Assembly: GCF_002020135.1 (NCBI RefSeq)
Contig: NZ_MPZS01000001.1
Location: 868,001 to 932,000 of the forward strand
Direction: 5' to 3'
Source: Thioclava marina
GTDB lineage: Bacteria; Pseudomonadota; Alphaproteobacteria; Rhodobacterales; Rhodobacteraceae
Length of the DNA: 64,000 bases
Part shown: positions 35,264 through 44,564 of the stretch, piece by piece
Position numbering within the stretch: position 1 is the first letter of the stretch
Layout of the letters: each line of letters begins with the position of its first letter
Made by a program: the position numbers and the translations under genes
Notes under the pieces: generated by a model
The model's database searches: none
What the model was told of the DNA's origin: nothing
What the model saw: only the letters and a program-made list of their open reading frames with translations

Positions 35264-35845
35264 ATGCGCAAATTGCAGACCCAAGGGGTTCATCACATCA
35301 CGCTGACCGGAGCGGATCGTCAAAGCTCGATCGATTTCTGGGAAGGCGTACTGGGCATGCCCTTTGTCTTCGACCAGCCCAATCTCGATAATGAGAACGA
35401 GGGTCATCTCTATTTCGATCCCGGCGACGGGCGGCTGATCACCATCTTCACCGACGAGAACCGCAAGCCCGTGCATGATCGCACGCCGAGCGATCCGGGC
35501 TGCGTGCATCACATCGCCTTCAACGTCTCGATGGCAACCCATCGGCAGGTGGTGAAGCGTCTCGATGAGCGCGGCATCAAGCATTCGGGCGTGAAGGATC
35601 GCGGCTTCATGGACTCGATCTATTTCAAGGATCCGCTTGGGCTCCTGATCGAGCTTGCCTGCTACAAGTTCGAGCCCCCGCGAGGACATGCCCATGCAGA
35701 TGTGATGATCGAAGCTCACCGTATCCGAGTGGCGCGAGGCGACCGGGCGATCGGGGAAGAGCATTTGGCGGATGCGATCGAGCTTCTGGTAAGCCGTTCG
35801 CAACAAACGCTGAGTTCGGATCGAGGCGCGAAGAACCCGTATTGA
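35264..35845 (+). CDS. VOC family protein (ring-cleaving dioxygenase-like)
   Basis: A 193-residue VOC protein. The first repeat begins GVHHITLTGADRQSSIDFWEGVLGMPFVFDQPN with metal ligand His in VHHITL. The second repeat begins CVHHIAFNVSMATHRQVVKRLDERGI, with the Glu ligand in GLLIELACYKFEP. All three ligands of a type I extradiol-like centre are in place. The substrate is unknown. GGGAGGAG precedes the ATG. It is not part of the pyrimidine operons, being separated from them on both sides. Confidence 0.85.
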   Translation: MRKLQTQGVHHITLTGADRQSSIDFWEGVLGMPFVFDQPNLDNENEGHLYFDPGDGRLITIFTDENRKPVHDRTPSDPGCVHHIAFNVSMATHRQVVKRLDERGIKHSGVKDRGFMDSIYFKDPLGLLIELACYKFEPPRGHAHADVMIEAHRIRVARGDRAIGEEHLADAIELLVSRSQQTLSSDRGAKNPY

Positions 35846-36030
35846 GACGATAGGGCTTTGGGCCGACGTGGAGCGGATAAGGGCCGTGCACGGCCGCCGC
35901 GCGCAGATCTGCCTCAGAATTCAGGGCTCGAATGGAGCGACCAGCCCCTGCCAGGAAAGGTCGCTCCAGACGCCCGGCGATATCGGGCCACGCCCGCAAC
36001 ATCTTTTCCGCTCTCGCGGACTGACACGTC

Positions 36031-36069
36031 GTCAAAAGAAAACCGGCCGCGCAATTCGCGCGACCGGTT
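36031..36069 (-). terminator. Terminator of the aminotransferase gene
   Basis: On the minus strand a long stem AACCGGTCGCGCG/GCGCGGCCGGTT around an AATT loop, followed by TTCTTTTGAC, lies 22 bases past the aminotransferase stop. The remaining gap 35846-36030 shows no gene. Confidence 0.85.
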
Positions 36070-36090
36070 CAAACCTCTCGGAGAGCTCGA

Positions 36091-37416
36091 TCAATCGATC
36101 GTTTCGAGAACCTCTTTCAGCGTCCCGATCAGCTGGTCGATCTGCTCTTTCGAGATGATCAGCGGCGGGCTCATCGCGATGATGTCGCCGGTGGTGCGGA
36201 TCAGGATCCCCTTCTCGTAAGCCTTCAGGAAAGCCGAGAAGGCACGCTTCGTCGGTTCGCCCGCGATCGGTTCCAGCTCGACCGCGCCGATCAGGCCCTC
36301 GTTGCGGATGTCGATCACATGGCGCGTGCCCTTGAGCGAATGCAACGCGTCCTCCCAATAGGGAGCAAGCTCGGCGGCGCGCTCGAAGAGACCTTCTTCC
36401 TTGTAGGTTTCAAGCGTCGCGATCCCAGCGGCGGCCGCGATCGGGTTGCCCGAATAGGTATAGCCGTGGAACAGCTCGATCATGTGCTCGGGGCCGTTCA
36501 TGAAGGCGTCATGCACCTCGGCCGAGGTCAGGACCGCGCCCATCGGGATGACGCCGTTGGTCAGGCCCTTGGCGGTAGTCATGATATCGGGCGTCACGCC
36601 ATAATGCTGCGCCGCGAAGGCTGCGCCCAGACGCCCGAAACCGGTGATCACTTCGTCGAAGATCAGCAGGATGCCGTGCTTCTTCGTGATCTCGCGCAGC
36701 TTCTGGAGATACCCTTTGGGCGGCAGCAGGACGCCGGTCGAACCCGCCATTGGCTCCACGATCACGGCCGCGATGGTTTCAGCGCCATGAAGCGCGACGA
36801 TACGTTCGAGCTCGTCTGCCAGATAGGCGCCGTTTTCGGGCTGGCCGCGGGTGAAGGCGTTCTGGTCGGGCAGATGGGTGTGCGGCATGTGGTCGACACC
36901 CGGCACGAGCGGGCCGAACACCTTGCGGTTGGTCACGATGCCGCCAACCGAGATGCCGCCGAAGTTCACGCCGTGATAGCCGCGCTCGCGCCCGATCAGG
37001 CGGGTGCGCGCACCGTCGCCGCGGGCGCGGTGATAGGCGATCGCCAGTTTCAGCGCGGTCTCGACCGACTCGGACCCGGAGTTGGTGTAGAACACGTGCT
37101 CCATGCCCTCGGGCGCGATGTCGATGATCCGGTTGGCAAGCTCGAACGCCGCCGGATGGCCCATCTGGAAGGCCGGAGCGTAATCCAGTTCGGCGGCCTG
37201 TTTCTGGATCGCTTCGGTGATCTTCGGGCGGCAATGGCCCGCGTTGCAGCACCACAGCCCCGCCGTGCCGTCGAGCACCTGGCGCCCGTCCGAGGTGGTG
37301 TAATGCATATCCTTGGCGCCCACGAACATGCGCGGGCTCTTCTTGAACTGCCGGTTCGCGGTGAACGGCATCCAGAAGGCGTTCAGGTCGTTGGGGGTCT
37401 TGCGGTCGAGTGCCAT
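36091..37416 (-). CDS. Beta-alanine/omega-amino acid:pyruvate aminotransferase (class III)
   Basis: A 441-residue PLP enzyme of the class III/omega family. PLP Lys283 is in TTAKGLTNG, Asp254 in LLIFDEVITGFGRLG, and the start is MALDRKTPNDLNAFWMPFTANRQFK, as in omega-amino acid-pyruvate aminotransferases (BauA/PydD). It would convert beta-alanine or beta-aminoisobutyrate to the semialdehyde, completing pyrimidine breakdown. A RutR-like site lies 47 bases upstream of this start and inside a longer reading frame, which supports the start at 37416. Confidence 0.92.
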   Translation of the reverse strand: MALDRKTPNDLNAFWMPFTANRQFKKSPRMFVGAKDMHYTTSDGRQVLDGTAGLWCCNAGHCRPKITEAIQKQAAELDYAPAFQMGHPAAFELANRIIDIAPEGMEHVFYTNSGSESVETALKLAIAYHRARGDGARTRLIGRERGYHGVNFGGISVGGIVTNRKVFGPLVPGVDHMPHTHLPDQNAFTRGQPENGAYLADELERIVALHGAETIAAVIVEPMAGSTGVLLPPKGYLQKLREITKKHGILLIFDEVITGFGRLGAAFAAQHYGVTPDIMTTAKGLTNGVIPMGAVLTSAEVHDAFMNGPEHMIELFHGYTYSGNPIAAAAGIATLETYKEEGLFERAAELAPYWEDALHSLKGTRHVIDIRNEGLIGAVELEPIAGEPTKRAFSAFLKAYEKGILIRTTGDIIAMSPPLIISKEQIDQLIGTLKEVLETID

Positions 37417-37462
37417 GGCTAACTCCGGTCGGGCGGCCGGAGCTCCGGCCGGGAAGAACAGT

Positions 37463-37478
37463 TTGACCAATCGGTCAG
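37463..37478. promoter_or_regulatory. RutR-like operator, site 3
   Basis: TTGACCAATCGGTCAG matches 12 of 14 positions of TTGACCA-NN-TGGTCAA, between the divergent aminotransferase and rutR genes. Confidence 0.75.
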
Positions 37479-37610
37479 GGTCACGCTAGCACAGCAAAAA
37501 GGCCAGTCAAGCTTGGCCTGCCGATGCAGCTTTTCCATCCATAAGCTTCACATCCGATTGATCAAGCCTTGGGCAATCGGTTACCGTGGTGGCCCATCAG
37601 GAGATACGCA

Positions 37611-38264
37611 TTGGCCGAAGAACAGAACGCGCAGGATTTCACCGAAGACGGGGATGAAGGCAAACGCCCGCTGACCCGGATCCAGAAGGTCAATCGCGGC
37701 AAGATCCTCGAGGCCGCCCTGGAGGTGTTCTCCGCGCATGGCTTTCGCGGTGCGACGCTCGATCAGATCGCGGCCGAGGCGGGCCTTAGCAAACCCAATG
37801 TGCTCTATTATTTCCCCTCGAAAGAGGCGATCCACGAAGCTCTTCTCGCGGGGCTTCTCGATATCTGGCTGGCGCCCTTGCGCAAGATGGATCCCGAGGG
37901 AGAGCCCCGCGAGGAAATCATGCGCTACATGCGCCGCAAGCTCGAAATGAGCCGCGAGATGCCGCGCGAGAGCCGTCTCTTCGCCAACGAGGTGCTGCAA
38001 GGCGCCCCGCGCATCGGTGCTGGGCTGAGTACCGATCTCAAGACGCTGGTGGATGAAAAGGCCGCCGTGATCGACACCTGGATCGCGCAGGGCCGCCTCG
38101 CGCCGGTCGATCCGCATCACCTGATCTTCTCGATCTGGGCGCTCACGCAGCATTACGCCGATTTCGACGTGCAGGTGCGCGCGGTACTCGGGCCGGGCAA
38201 GGACCCGATCGAAGGGGCTGCGCCCTTCCTCGAGTTGCTCTTCACACGCTTGCTGACTCCCTGA
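37611..38264 (+). CDS. rutR: RutR-type TetR regulator of pyrimidine metabolism
   Basis: A 217-residue regulator very similar in pattern to enterobacterial RutR. The HTH is GFRGATLDQIAAEAGLSKPNVLYYFPSKEAI. Then come LLDIWLAPLRKMDPEGEPREEIMRYMRRKLEMSREMPRESRLFANEVLQGAP and PVDPHHLIFSIWALTQHYADFDVQV. RutR binds uracil/thymine and releases its operator when pyrimidines are present. A TTG start at 37611 follows CAGGAGA by 6 bases; upstream codons do not match the family. In E. coli RutR controls the Rut pathway; here it sits with the reductive pathway. Confidence 0.93.
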   Translation: MAEEQNAQDFTEDGDEGKRPLTRIQKVNRGKILEAALEVFSAHGFRGATLDQIAAEAGLSKPNVLYYFPSKEAIHEALLAGLLDIWLAPLRKMDPEGEPREEIMRYMRRKLEMSREMPRESRLFANEVLQGAPRIGAGLSTDLKTLVDEKAAVIDTWIAQGRLAPVDPHHLIFSIWALTQHYADFDVQVRAVLGPGKDPIEGAAPFLELLFTRLLTP

Positions 38265-38385
38265 CCCACCAGGTCGCTTCGGCCCTTGTTAACCCTCGGG
38301 CACGAAACCGGCTCCTCTTTACGTTTGATAAACCTCGGAAGCGCAGAATCGCTTCCCGTGGGGGTGTTTGGAAACGGAGTTGGGG

Positions 38386-38934
38386 ATGGACCGCATTTCG
38401 GGGCTGATGCCCCAGATCGGTTGGTCGCCGCTGCTAATGGCCGCGACACCGAAAACAGCGCCTGCCAGTACGGTGGAGCCTGCAATGAAATCAGCCGATA
38501 CGAATGGCGGCATGGGCGCGGATGTGGACACGCAGACGCCGCAAGATCATGCGCAACAGGTGCGTGCGCTCGGCGCGATGGCCGAACTGCGCGCGAACGC
38601 GGCGGCGCGCGGCTCGCACGGCACAGCGGACGGGCAAGGCCTGCCGCCACCCGATCCCGATCCGCTCACCGGACCGCTGCCGACCTTCGAGGTGACGCCG
38701 CTCGAGGCGAAGGCCGCCGCATTGAAAGCCGCGCCCGAGCTGATCGAGCCGAAAGCGACCGAGGATGAAGAGACGACAGAACAAACTGGCCCGAGTGCCG
38801 CAGCCCAGCCCGAAACGGAGGCGCTCGGGACCGCAACGAAAGACGCGCCGCCCGATGATCGGGGCGGCGCGCTTAGAGAGGGCTGGTCACAGGTCGCCGC
38901 GCTGCCCACGCCGAACCTCGACGTGACGCGCTAG
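38386..38934 (+). CDS. Unknown low-complexity protein
   Basis: A 182-residue acidic, Pro/Ala/Glu-rich protein, MDRISGLMPQIGWSPLLMAATPKTAPAST, with no recognisable domain and probably disordered (PPDPDPLTGPLPTFEV; KATEDEETTEQTGPS). GGAG sits 6 bases before the ATG; a TTG six codons earlier is an alternative. It is convergent with preA. It could be a real Rhodobacteraceae-specific protein or a chance frame; the ribosome site and the absence of any opposing gene favour the former. Confidence 0.55.
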   Translation: MDRISGLMPQIGWSPLLMAATPKTAPASTVEPAMKSADTNGGMGADVDTQTPQDHAQQVRALGAMAELRANAAARGSHGTADGQGLPPPDPDPLTGPLPTFEVTPLEAKAAALKAAPELIEPKATEDEETTEQTGPSAAAQPETEALGTATKDAPPDDRGGALREGWSQVAALPTPNLDVTR

Positions 38935-38944
38935 GCCCCTGCCC

Positions 38945-40243
38945 TTACTCGGCCGCAGCGGCCGAGGGGTTGTTCGGATGGGTCGTCCAATTGGCGTAAT
39001 CGCCGATCGTCTCACCCGTACGCGGGTCCACCTCGCCCTTGTCGAGCTTGCGCATGGTGATGCAATCCACCGGGCAAACATCGACGCAGAGGTTGCAGGC
39101 CACACATTCCTCGTCCTTGACCGAATAGACGCGATCATCAGACACCGCGATCGCCTGGTGCGAGGTATCCTCGCAGGCGGCGAAGCAGCGGCCGCATTTG
39201 ATGCAATCGTCCTGATTGATCTCGGCTTTGGTGACGTAGTTGAGGTTGAGATATTGCCAGTCGGTGACATTGGGCACCGCGCGGCCCACGAGCTCGGAGG
39301 TCGAGGTGAAGCCCTTGCGGTCCATGTAATCCGACAGGCCCGAGATCATTTCCTGCACGACCTTGAACCCGTAGGTCATCGCCGCGGTGCAGACCTGAAC
39401 GTTGCCCGCGCCAAGCGCCATGAACTCCGCCGCGTCGCGCCAGGTGGTCACGCCACCGATGCCGGAAATCGGCAGGCCCGCCGTCTCGGGGTTGCGCGCG
39501 ATCTCGGCCACCATGTTGAGCGCGATCGGCTTCACCGCCGGGCCGCAATAGCCGCCATGGGTGCCCTTGCCGTCGATCGTGGGCTCGGGTGCGAAATCGT
39601 CCAGATCGACCGAGGTGATCGAGTTGATCGTGTTGATCAGCGACACCGCATCCGCCCCGCCGCGTTTGGCAGCTTCGGCAGGGCGGCGGATATCGGTGAT
39701 ATTGGGCGTGAGTTTCACGATCACCGGCATGCGGGTGTATTGCTTGCACCAGCGCGTCACCATCTCGATATATTCGGGCACCTGCCCCACCGCCGAGCCC
39801 ATGCCGCGCTCGGCCATGCCATGCGGGCAACCGAAGTTCAGCTCGATCCCGTCGGCACCTGTTTCCTCGACCAGCGGCAGGATCGCCTTCCAGCTATCCT
39901 CGTCACAGGGCACCATCAGAGAAACGATCAGCGCCCGGTCGGGGTAGTCGCGCTTGACCGATTTGATCTCGCGCAGGTTGGTCTGGAGCGGACGGTCGGT
40001 GATCAGCTCGATATTGTTCAGACCCAGCAGGCGACGATCCGCGCCATAGATCGCGCCGTAGCGCGGGCCGTTGACGTTGACGACGGGCGGGCCTTCGGAC
40101 CCGAGCGTCTTCCATACGACCCCGCCCCAACCGGCCTCGAAGGCGCGGCGGACGTTATATTCCTTGTCGGTCGGCGGCGCGGAGGCGAGCCAGAACGGGT
40201 TGGGGGATTTGATACCGATGAAATTGGAAGTCAGATCGGCCAT
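38945..40243 (-). CDS. preA: NAD-dependent dihydropyrimidine dehydrogenase, catalytic subunit
   Basis: A 432-residue FMN protein (dihydroorotate dehydrogenase-like barrel) with a C-terminal ferredoxin domain at about 347-390: CIKCGRCFAAC and CVACNLCVDVCPVDC (two [4Fe-4S]). Barrel motifs SLMVPCDEDSW, GIELNFGCPHGM and PISGIGGVTTWRDAAEFMALGA bind flavin and pyrimidine. It reduces uracil/thymine to the dihydro forms using electrons passed from PreT. It follows the preT stop by three bases, so the genes form one transcript. Confidence 0.95.
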   Translation of the reverse strand: MADLTSNFIGIKSPNPFWLASAPPTDKEYNVRRAFEAGWGGVVWKTLGSEGPPVVNVNGPRYGAIYGADRRLLGLNNIELITDRPLQTNLREIKSVKRDYPDRALIVSLMVPCDEDSWKAILPLVEETGADGIELNFGCPHGMAERGMGSAVGQVPEYIEMVTRWCKQYTRMPVIVKLTPNITDIRRPAEAAKRGGADAVSLINTINSITSVDLDDFAPEPTIDGKGTHGGYCGPAVKPIALNMVAEIARNPETAGLPISGIGGVTTWRDAAEFMALGAGNVQVCTAAMTYGFKVVQEMISGLSDYMDRKGFTSTSELVGRAVPNVTDWQYLNLNYVTKAEINQDDCIKCGRCFAACEDTSHQAIAVSDDRVYSVKDEECVACNLCVDVCPVDCITMRKLDKGEVDPRTGETIGDYANWTTHPNNPSAAAAE

Positions 40244-40246
40244 CTC

Positions 40247-41590
40247 TCAGCCCTCCATCAGGAATTGGTGGATCTCTTCGGCTGCATCGCGCCCCTGCGA
40301 AACCGCCGTCACGGTCAGGTCTTCGCCGGCATGGGTGCAATCGCCCCCGGCCCAGACACGCTCAACCGAGGTCCGGCCAGTGCCGTCCACCTTGATCTTG
40401 CCGCCCGCGATCTCGACCTGCGCGGGCATGTCGCCCAGCGTCTGGCCGATCGCCTTGAAGACCTGATCGGCCCTGAGACGGAAGGTCGCGTCGGTCAATT
40501 CCAGACCGTCCGGCCCCTTCTTCGTATAGGCGAATTCGACCTCGCGCACCGCGCCATTGCCGTGGATGGCGATGGGGGCGGCGTTCTCGATGATTGTCAC
40601 ACCATGGGTCAGCGCATGCTCCTGCTCGACCGTGCTCGCGGGCATCTCGGCGCGCGAGCGGCGGTAGACGAGGCTCACATTGAGCGCGCCCAGCAGCTTC
40701 GATTGCACCGCAGCATCCACCGCGGTCATGCCGCCGCCGATCACCACCACGTCGCGCCCGATCGGCAGCTCGGCCAGATCGGAGGCCTGACGCAGCTCGG
40801 CGATGAATTCGGTCGCCGGACGGATGCCGTCCTTGTCCTCACCCTCAAGGCGCAGCGCGTTCACGCCCGAAAGCCCCATGCCAAGAAAGACCGCATCGAA
40901 ATCGCCCAGCAGTTCGGCCAGATCGCCATCACCTTCGCGGCCCAGCTGCCAGTTCTCGACCAGCTTGATCCCGCCGATCTGCATCAGCCAATCGACCTCG
41001 GCCTGAGCGAAACCGCCCGGCGCCTTGTAGCTGGCGATACCGTATTCATTGAGCCCACCCGGTTTGGCGTGCGCATCATAGATCGTGACCTCATGGCCCT
41101 TCATCGCAAGGCGATGCGCGCAGGCCAGCCCCGCAGGTCCGGCACCGACCACCGCCACCGATTTGCCCGAGCGCTCGGCGCGGGCGAAGGGATGGCTTTG
41201 TTTCGCCATGAGCGTGTCGGTCGCGAAGCGCTGAAGCGCGCCGATCTCGACCGGCTCGCCTTCCGCATCCATGCGCACGCAGGAGCCTTCGCAGAGATTT
41301 TCGGTCGGGCAGACGCGGGCGCACATGCCGCCGAGGATGTTCTGCGCGAAGATCGTTTTGGCCGCTGCCTCGGGAGTCCCCGTCGCGATCTGCCGGATGA
41401 AGAGCGGCACGTCGATCGTGGTCGGGCACGCCTCCATGCAGGGCGCGTCATGGCAGAAATAGCAGCGATCAGCCGCGATACGGGCCTCTTGCGCGCTCAG
41501 GGGCGGCGCATGATCGGCGAAGTTGGAGCAATAGCTTTCCGGGTCGAGCCGTCCGGGCACGATCCCTTCGGTGAGCTGGCTGGTGGACAC
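40247..41590 (-). CDS. preT: NAD-dependent dihydropyrimidine dehydrogenase, FAD subunit
   Basis: A 447-residue GltD-like flavoprotein. The N-terminal Fe-S domain has CYFCHDAPCMEACP and CARVCPTENLCEGSC. The FAD motif is VAVVGAGPAGLACAHRLA, and the NAD motif is VVVIGGGMTAVDAA. It hands electrons from NADH to PreA. It starts the preT-preA operon, about 290 bases from and divergent to accB, with a RutR-like palindrome about 60 bases upstream. Confidence 0.95.
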   Translation of the reverse strand: MSTSQLTEGIVPGRLDPESYCSNFADHAPPLSAQEARIAADRCYFCHDAPCMEACPTTIDVPLFIRQIATGTPEAAAKTIFAQNILGGMCARVCPTENLCEGSCVRMDAEGEPVEIGALQRFATDTLMAKQSHPFARAERSGKSVAVVGAGPAGLACAHRLAMKGHEVTIYDAHAKPGGLNEYGIASYKAPGGFAQAEVDWLMQIGGIKLVENWQLGREGDGDLAELLGDFDAVFLGMGLSGVNALRLEGEDKDGIRPATEFIAELRQASDLAELPIGRDVVVIGGGMTAVDAAVQSKLLGALNVSLVYRRSRAEMPASTVEQEHALTHGVTIIENAAPIAIHGNGAVREVEFAYTKKGPDGLELTDATFRLRADQVFKAIGQTLGDMPAQVEIAGGKIKVDGTGRTSVERVWAGGDCTHAGEDLTVTAVSQGRDAAEEIHQFLMEG

Positions 41591-41644
41591 TTGCGGGCTC
41601 CCTGTCAGTTTTTCGTTGTTTCCACGCTGACACAGGATTGAATT

Positions 41645-41660
41645 TTATCAAGTGGTAAAA
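41645..41660. promoter_or_regulatory. RutR-like operator, site 4
   Basis: TTTATCAAGTGGTAAA matches 11 of 14 positions of TTGACCA-NN-TGGTCAA and sits in a longer near-palindrome (41643-41662), about 60 bases upstream of preT. It is more degenerate than sites 1-3. Confidence 0.5.
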
Positions 41661-41879
41661 TATGCCGCGCCGCGGCGACCGATTTTTTCGGGCGCCCTGC
41701 CCGGAAGTTGAGCACGAAACCCCTCGAGCGCCAAACTTTCGGGCAGTCACGAGATTGCGAGTCCATGACGCAACGACAGCCGATCCGCCTTTTCACCGCG
41801 CGTGACCTCGCGTATAAACCCTCCGATCCACAAGGCCCCGCAGAACGGGCCATCATCAAAAGCACCCTTCGAGGACCGC

Positions 41880-42383
41880 ATGACCAAGAACACCCGTGAC
41901 AATGACGTGGCCTTCATCCAGGCCCTGGCCGAGCTTCTCAACGCCAACGATCTGACCGAGATCGCGGTGACCCGTGATTACGCGCAAGATGACAGCCTGA
42001 AAGTACGGGTGTCGAAGCAGACCAACATCGTGCACGCCGCAGCACCCGCCGCAGCCGCGCCTGCTCCAGTCGCCCATGCAGCTCCTTTCGCGCAAGCTCC
42101 CGCCCCCGAACAGCCCGGCCCGGTCGCGGCCGAAGATCCGGCGAACCACCCCGGCGCTGTCGCCTCGCCGATGGTCGGCACCGCCTATCTCTCGCCCGAG
42201 CCGGGCGCATCCGCCTTCGTGAAAGTCGGCGATCAGGTCAAGGAAGGCCAGACGCTGATGATCGTCGAAGCGATGAAGACCATGAACCACATCCCCGCGC
42301 CGAAATCTGGCACGGTGAAGCGGATCCTCGTCGATGACGGCCAGCCGGTCGAATACGGCACGACCCTGATGATCGTCGAATAA
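41880..42383 (+). CDS. accB: Biotin carboxyl carrier protein of acetyl-CoA carboxylase
   Basis: A 167-residue BCCP. The N-terminal part is followed by an Ala/Pro linker ([17 protein letters not shown]), then the biotinyl domain with Lys133 in VEAMKTMN. It carries CO2 between biotin carboxylase and carboxyltransferase in fatty-acid synthesis. ATG 41880 matches the family N-terminus ([20 protein letters not shown]). The preceding 289-base gap shared with preT shows no further gene. accC starts 10 bases after the stop. Confidence 0.96.
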   Translation: MTKNTRDNDVAFIQALAELLNANDLTEIAVTRDYAQDDSLKVRVSKQTNIVHAAAPAAAAPAPVAHAAPFAQAPAPEQPGPVAAEDPANHPGAVASPMVGTAYLSPEPGASAFVKVGDQVKEGQTLMIVEAMKTMNHIPAPKSGTVKRILVDDGQPVEYGTTLMIVE

Positions 42384-42393
42384 GGGGGCCACC

Positions 42394-43737
42394 ATGTTCG
42401 ACAAGATCCTGATCGCCAACCGGGGCGAGATCGCGCTGCGTGTGATCCGTGCCTGCCGCGAGATGGGGATCGCGAGCGTTGCGGTCCATTCCACCGCCGA
42501 CTCGGATGCGATGCATGTGCGCATGGCCGATGAATCGGTCTGCATCGGCCCCAACAGCTCGGCGCAATCCTATCTCTCGATCCCCGCCATCGTTGCGGCC
42601 TGCGAGATCACGGGCGCGCAAGCGATCCACCCGGGCTACGGCTTCCTTTCCGAGAATGCCGCCTTCGTGCAGGTTCTCGAAGATCACGGCATCACCTTCA
42701 TCGGCCCCTCGGCCGAGCATATCCGGCTGATGGGCGACAAGATCACCGCCAAGGAAACCGCGAAGAGCCTGGGCATCCCGGTCGTTCCGGGCTCGGATGG
42801 CGGCGTCCCCGACATCGAGACCGCGCGCAAGGTCGCGGCCGAGATGGGCTATCCCGTGATCATCAAGGCCACCGCCGGCGGCGGCGGGCGCGGCATGAAG
42901 GTCGCGAAATCGGAAGAGGACATCGAGGTTGCCTTCCGCACCGCGCGGTCCGAGGCGAAAGCCGCCTTCGGCAATGACGAGGTCTATATCGAGAAGTATC
43001 TCCAGAGACCGCGTCACATCGAGATCCAGGTCTTCGGCGACGGCAAGGGGCGCGGTGTCCATCTGGGCGAGCGCGACTGCTCGCTCCAGCGCCGCCACCA
43101 GAAGGTCTTCGAAGAAGCTCCCGGCCCCTGCATCACGCCCGAAGAGCGCGCCCGCATCGGCGGCATCTGCGCCAAGGCGATCGGCGAACTGGGCTATTCG
43201 GGCGCGGGCACGATCGAGTTCCTCTATGAGGATGGCGAGTTCTATTTCATCGAGATGAACACCCGCCTTCAGGTCGAACACCCCGTCACCGAGGCGATCT
43301 TCGGCGTCGATCTCGTGCGCCAGCAGATCAAGGTTGCCGCCGGAGAGCCGATGGAGTTCGAGCAGGACAAGCTCTCGATCCGCGGTCACGCGATCGAAGT
43401 GCGGATCAATGCCGAGAAGCTGCCGAATTTCGCGCCCTGCCCGGGCAAGATCACCCATTACCACGCACCGGGCGGCCTTGGCGTGCGGATGGATAGCGCG
43501 CTTTACGACGGCTACACGATCCCGCCCTATTACGACAGCCTCATCGGCAAGCTGATCGTGCACGGTCGCGACCGCCACGAGGCGCTCCAGCGCCTCCACC
43601 GCGCACTTGGCGAGCTGATCGTGGACGGGGTGGATACGACCGTTCCGCTCTTCAATGCGCTTTTGCAAGAGCCGGATATCCAGTCGGGGAACTACTCGAT
43701 CCACTGGCTGGAGAAGTGGCTCGAAAAGAACCTCTGA
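42394..43737 (+). CDS. accC: Biotin carboxylase subunit of acetyl-CoA carboxylase
   Basis: A 447-residue ATP-grasp enzyme: [26 protein letters not shown], the glycine-rich ATP loop [12 protein letters not shown], and catalytic [14 protein letters not shown]. It carboxylates biotin on AccB using ATP and bicarbonate. The length matches the family. Coupled with accB; the transcript ends at the hairpin after 43755. Confidence 0.97.
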   Translation: MFDKILIANRGEIALRVIRACREMGIASVAVHSTADSDAMHVRMADESVCIGPNSSAQSYLSIPAIVAACEITGAQAIHPGYGFLSENAAFVQVLEDHGITFIGPSAEHIRLMGDKITAKETAKSLGIPVVPGSDGGVPDIETARKVAAEMGYPVIIKATAGGGGRGMKVAKSEEDIEVAFRTARSEAKAAFGNDEVYIEKYLQRPRHIEIQVFGDGKGRGVHLGERDCSLQRRHQKVFEEAPGPCITPEERARIGGICAKAIGELGYSGAGTIEFLYEDGEFYFIEMNTRLQVEHPVTEAIFGVDLVRQQIKVAAGEPMEFEQDKLSIRGHAIEVRINAEKLPNFAPCPGKITHYHAPGGLGVRMDSALYDGYTIPPYYDSLIGKLIVHGRDRHEALQRLHRALGELIVDGVDTTVPLFNALLQEPDIQSGNYSIHWLEKWLEKNL

Positions 43738-43754
43738 TCGGTTCCAAAGTTACA

Positions 43755-43784
43755 AAAACGCCCTCGGTTTCGGGGGCGTTTTTC
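43755..43784. terminator. Bidirectional terminator after accC
   Basis: AACGCCC-TCGGTTTC-GGGGGCGTT with a T-run on the right and an A-run on the left can stop both accC and the convergent methyltransferase transcript. Confidence 0.85.
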
Positions 43785-44493
43785 ATTTCGGTGTCAGAAG
43801 GCAGGTGCCGCGTCGCTTCGCCTGATCGGCCGGACGGTAGTAATCGCCGATGTGGCGACGCTTTCCCGGCCCGATCTGATCCCAATCGAGCCAATGACAA
43901 TCGTAATCGAGCACATCGGCCATCGCCTCCATCGCCGGGAAGGACGGAATGCCGATCAGCGCCTTCTCCTGTCCCTCGATCTGCGGGATCGAGTTCAGTT
44001 CGTTATCGGTGCGCTCGCGCATGAGCAGGATCACCGGCCCGGGACGCTGCGCGAACTCGCTGTCCACGATGACAAGCTCGGGGCCGAGCTTGCGCACCAG
44101 CTGGAACAGGCGGAAGTGATCCATCACGTGGTAAAGGATGCCCAGCACCCCCACGACATCGAATTTCTCGCCCGCATCGATCAGCTTTTGCATGCCGTCA
44201 TAGATGTCGTCGCAGACGAGCTTTACCTTTTCGAGCAGATGGGCGCGGGGGAATTCCTCGAACCGGTCGATCAACTCCTGCCGGCCTTCAATGCCGATCA
44301 CCTCACGCGCGCCCGCAGCCGCAAAGGCATAGGCCCAACGCCCGTCATGCGCGGCCAGATCGAGCACACGCTTGCCCTCGATCTCCGCCTCGAGAGGCTT
44401 GATGATCATCCTGTGTCGCAGGTTCATCCGCTCGACCGTGCCAGGATCCTCGGCATAGCGCCCGATCTCGGGAAGAAAATCATAGAAACCCAT
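43783..44493 (-). CDS. SAM-dependent methyltransferase, CmoB/DUF1698-like
   Basis: A 236-residue class I methyltransferase. The SAM motif is KRVLDLAAHDGRWAYAFAAAGAREVIGIEG, and the second motif is DVVGVLGILYHVMDHFRLFQLV, whose YH reminds of CmoB/DUF1698 enzymes. The substrate is unknown; a tRNA or small-molecule methyltransferase is possible. It is divergent from aat, with only about 70 bases between, so the promoters probably overlap. Confidence 0.8.
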   Translation of the reverse strand: MGFYDFLPEIGRYAEDPGTVERMNLRHRMIIKPLEAEIEGKRVLDLAAHDGRWAYAFAAAGAREVIGIEGRQELIDRFEEFPRAHLLEKVKLVCDDIYDGMQKLIDAGEKFDVVGVLGILYHVMDHFRLFQLVRKLGPELVIVDSEFAQRPGPVILLMRERTDNELNSIPQIEGQEKALIGIPSFPAMEAMADVLDYDCHWLDWDQIGPGKRRHIGDYYRPADQAKRRGTCLLTPK

Positions 44494-44564
44494 GTTTGCG
44501 CTTGGCTCTGCTCTGGTTCATCTTGGCGCGGAGCCTAGGCGTAACGGGAGAACCGGGCAAGAAA

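Noticed and set aside
38978-41641. A long plus-strand open frame of about 887 codons antisense to preA/preT
   Set aside because: The codons on the minus strand encode two proteins with complete family motifs; the plus frame is His/Arg/Asp-rich and without any motif, a typical high-GC antisense artefact.
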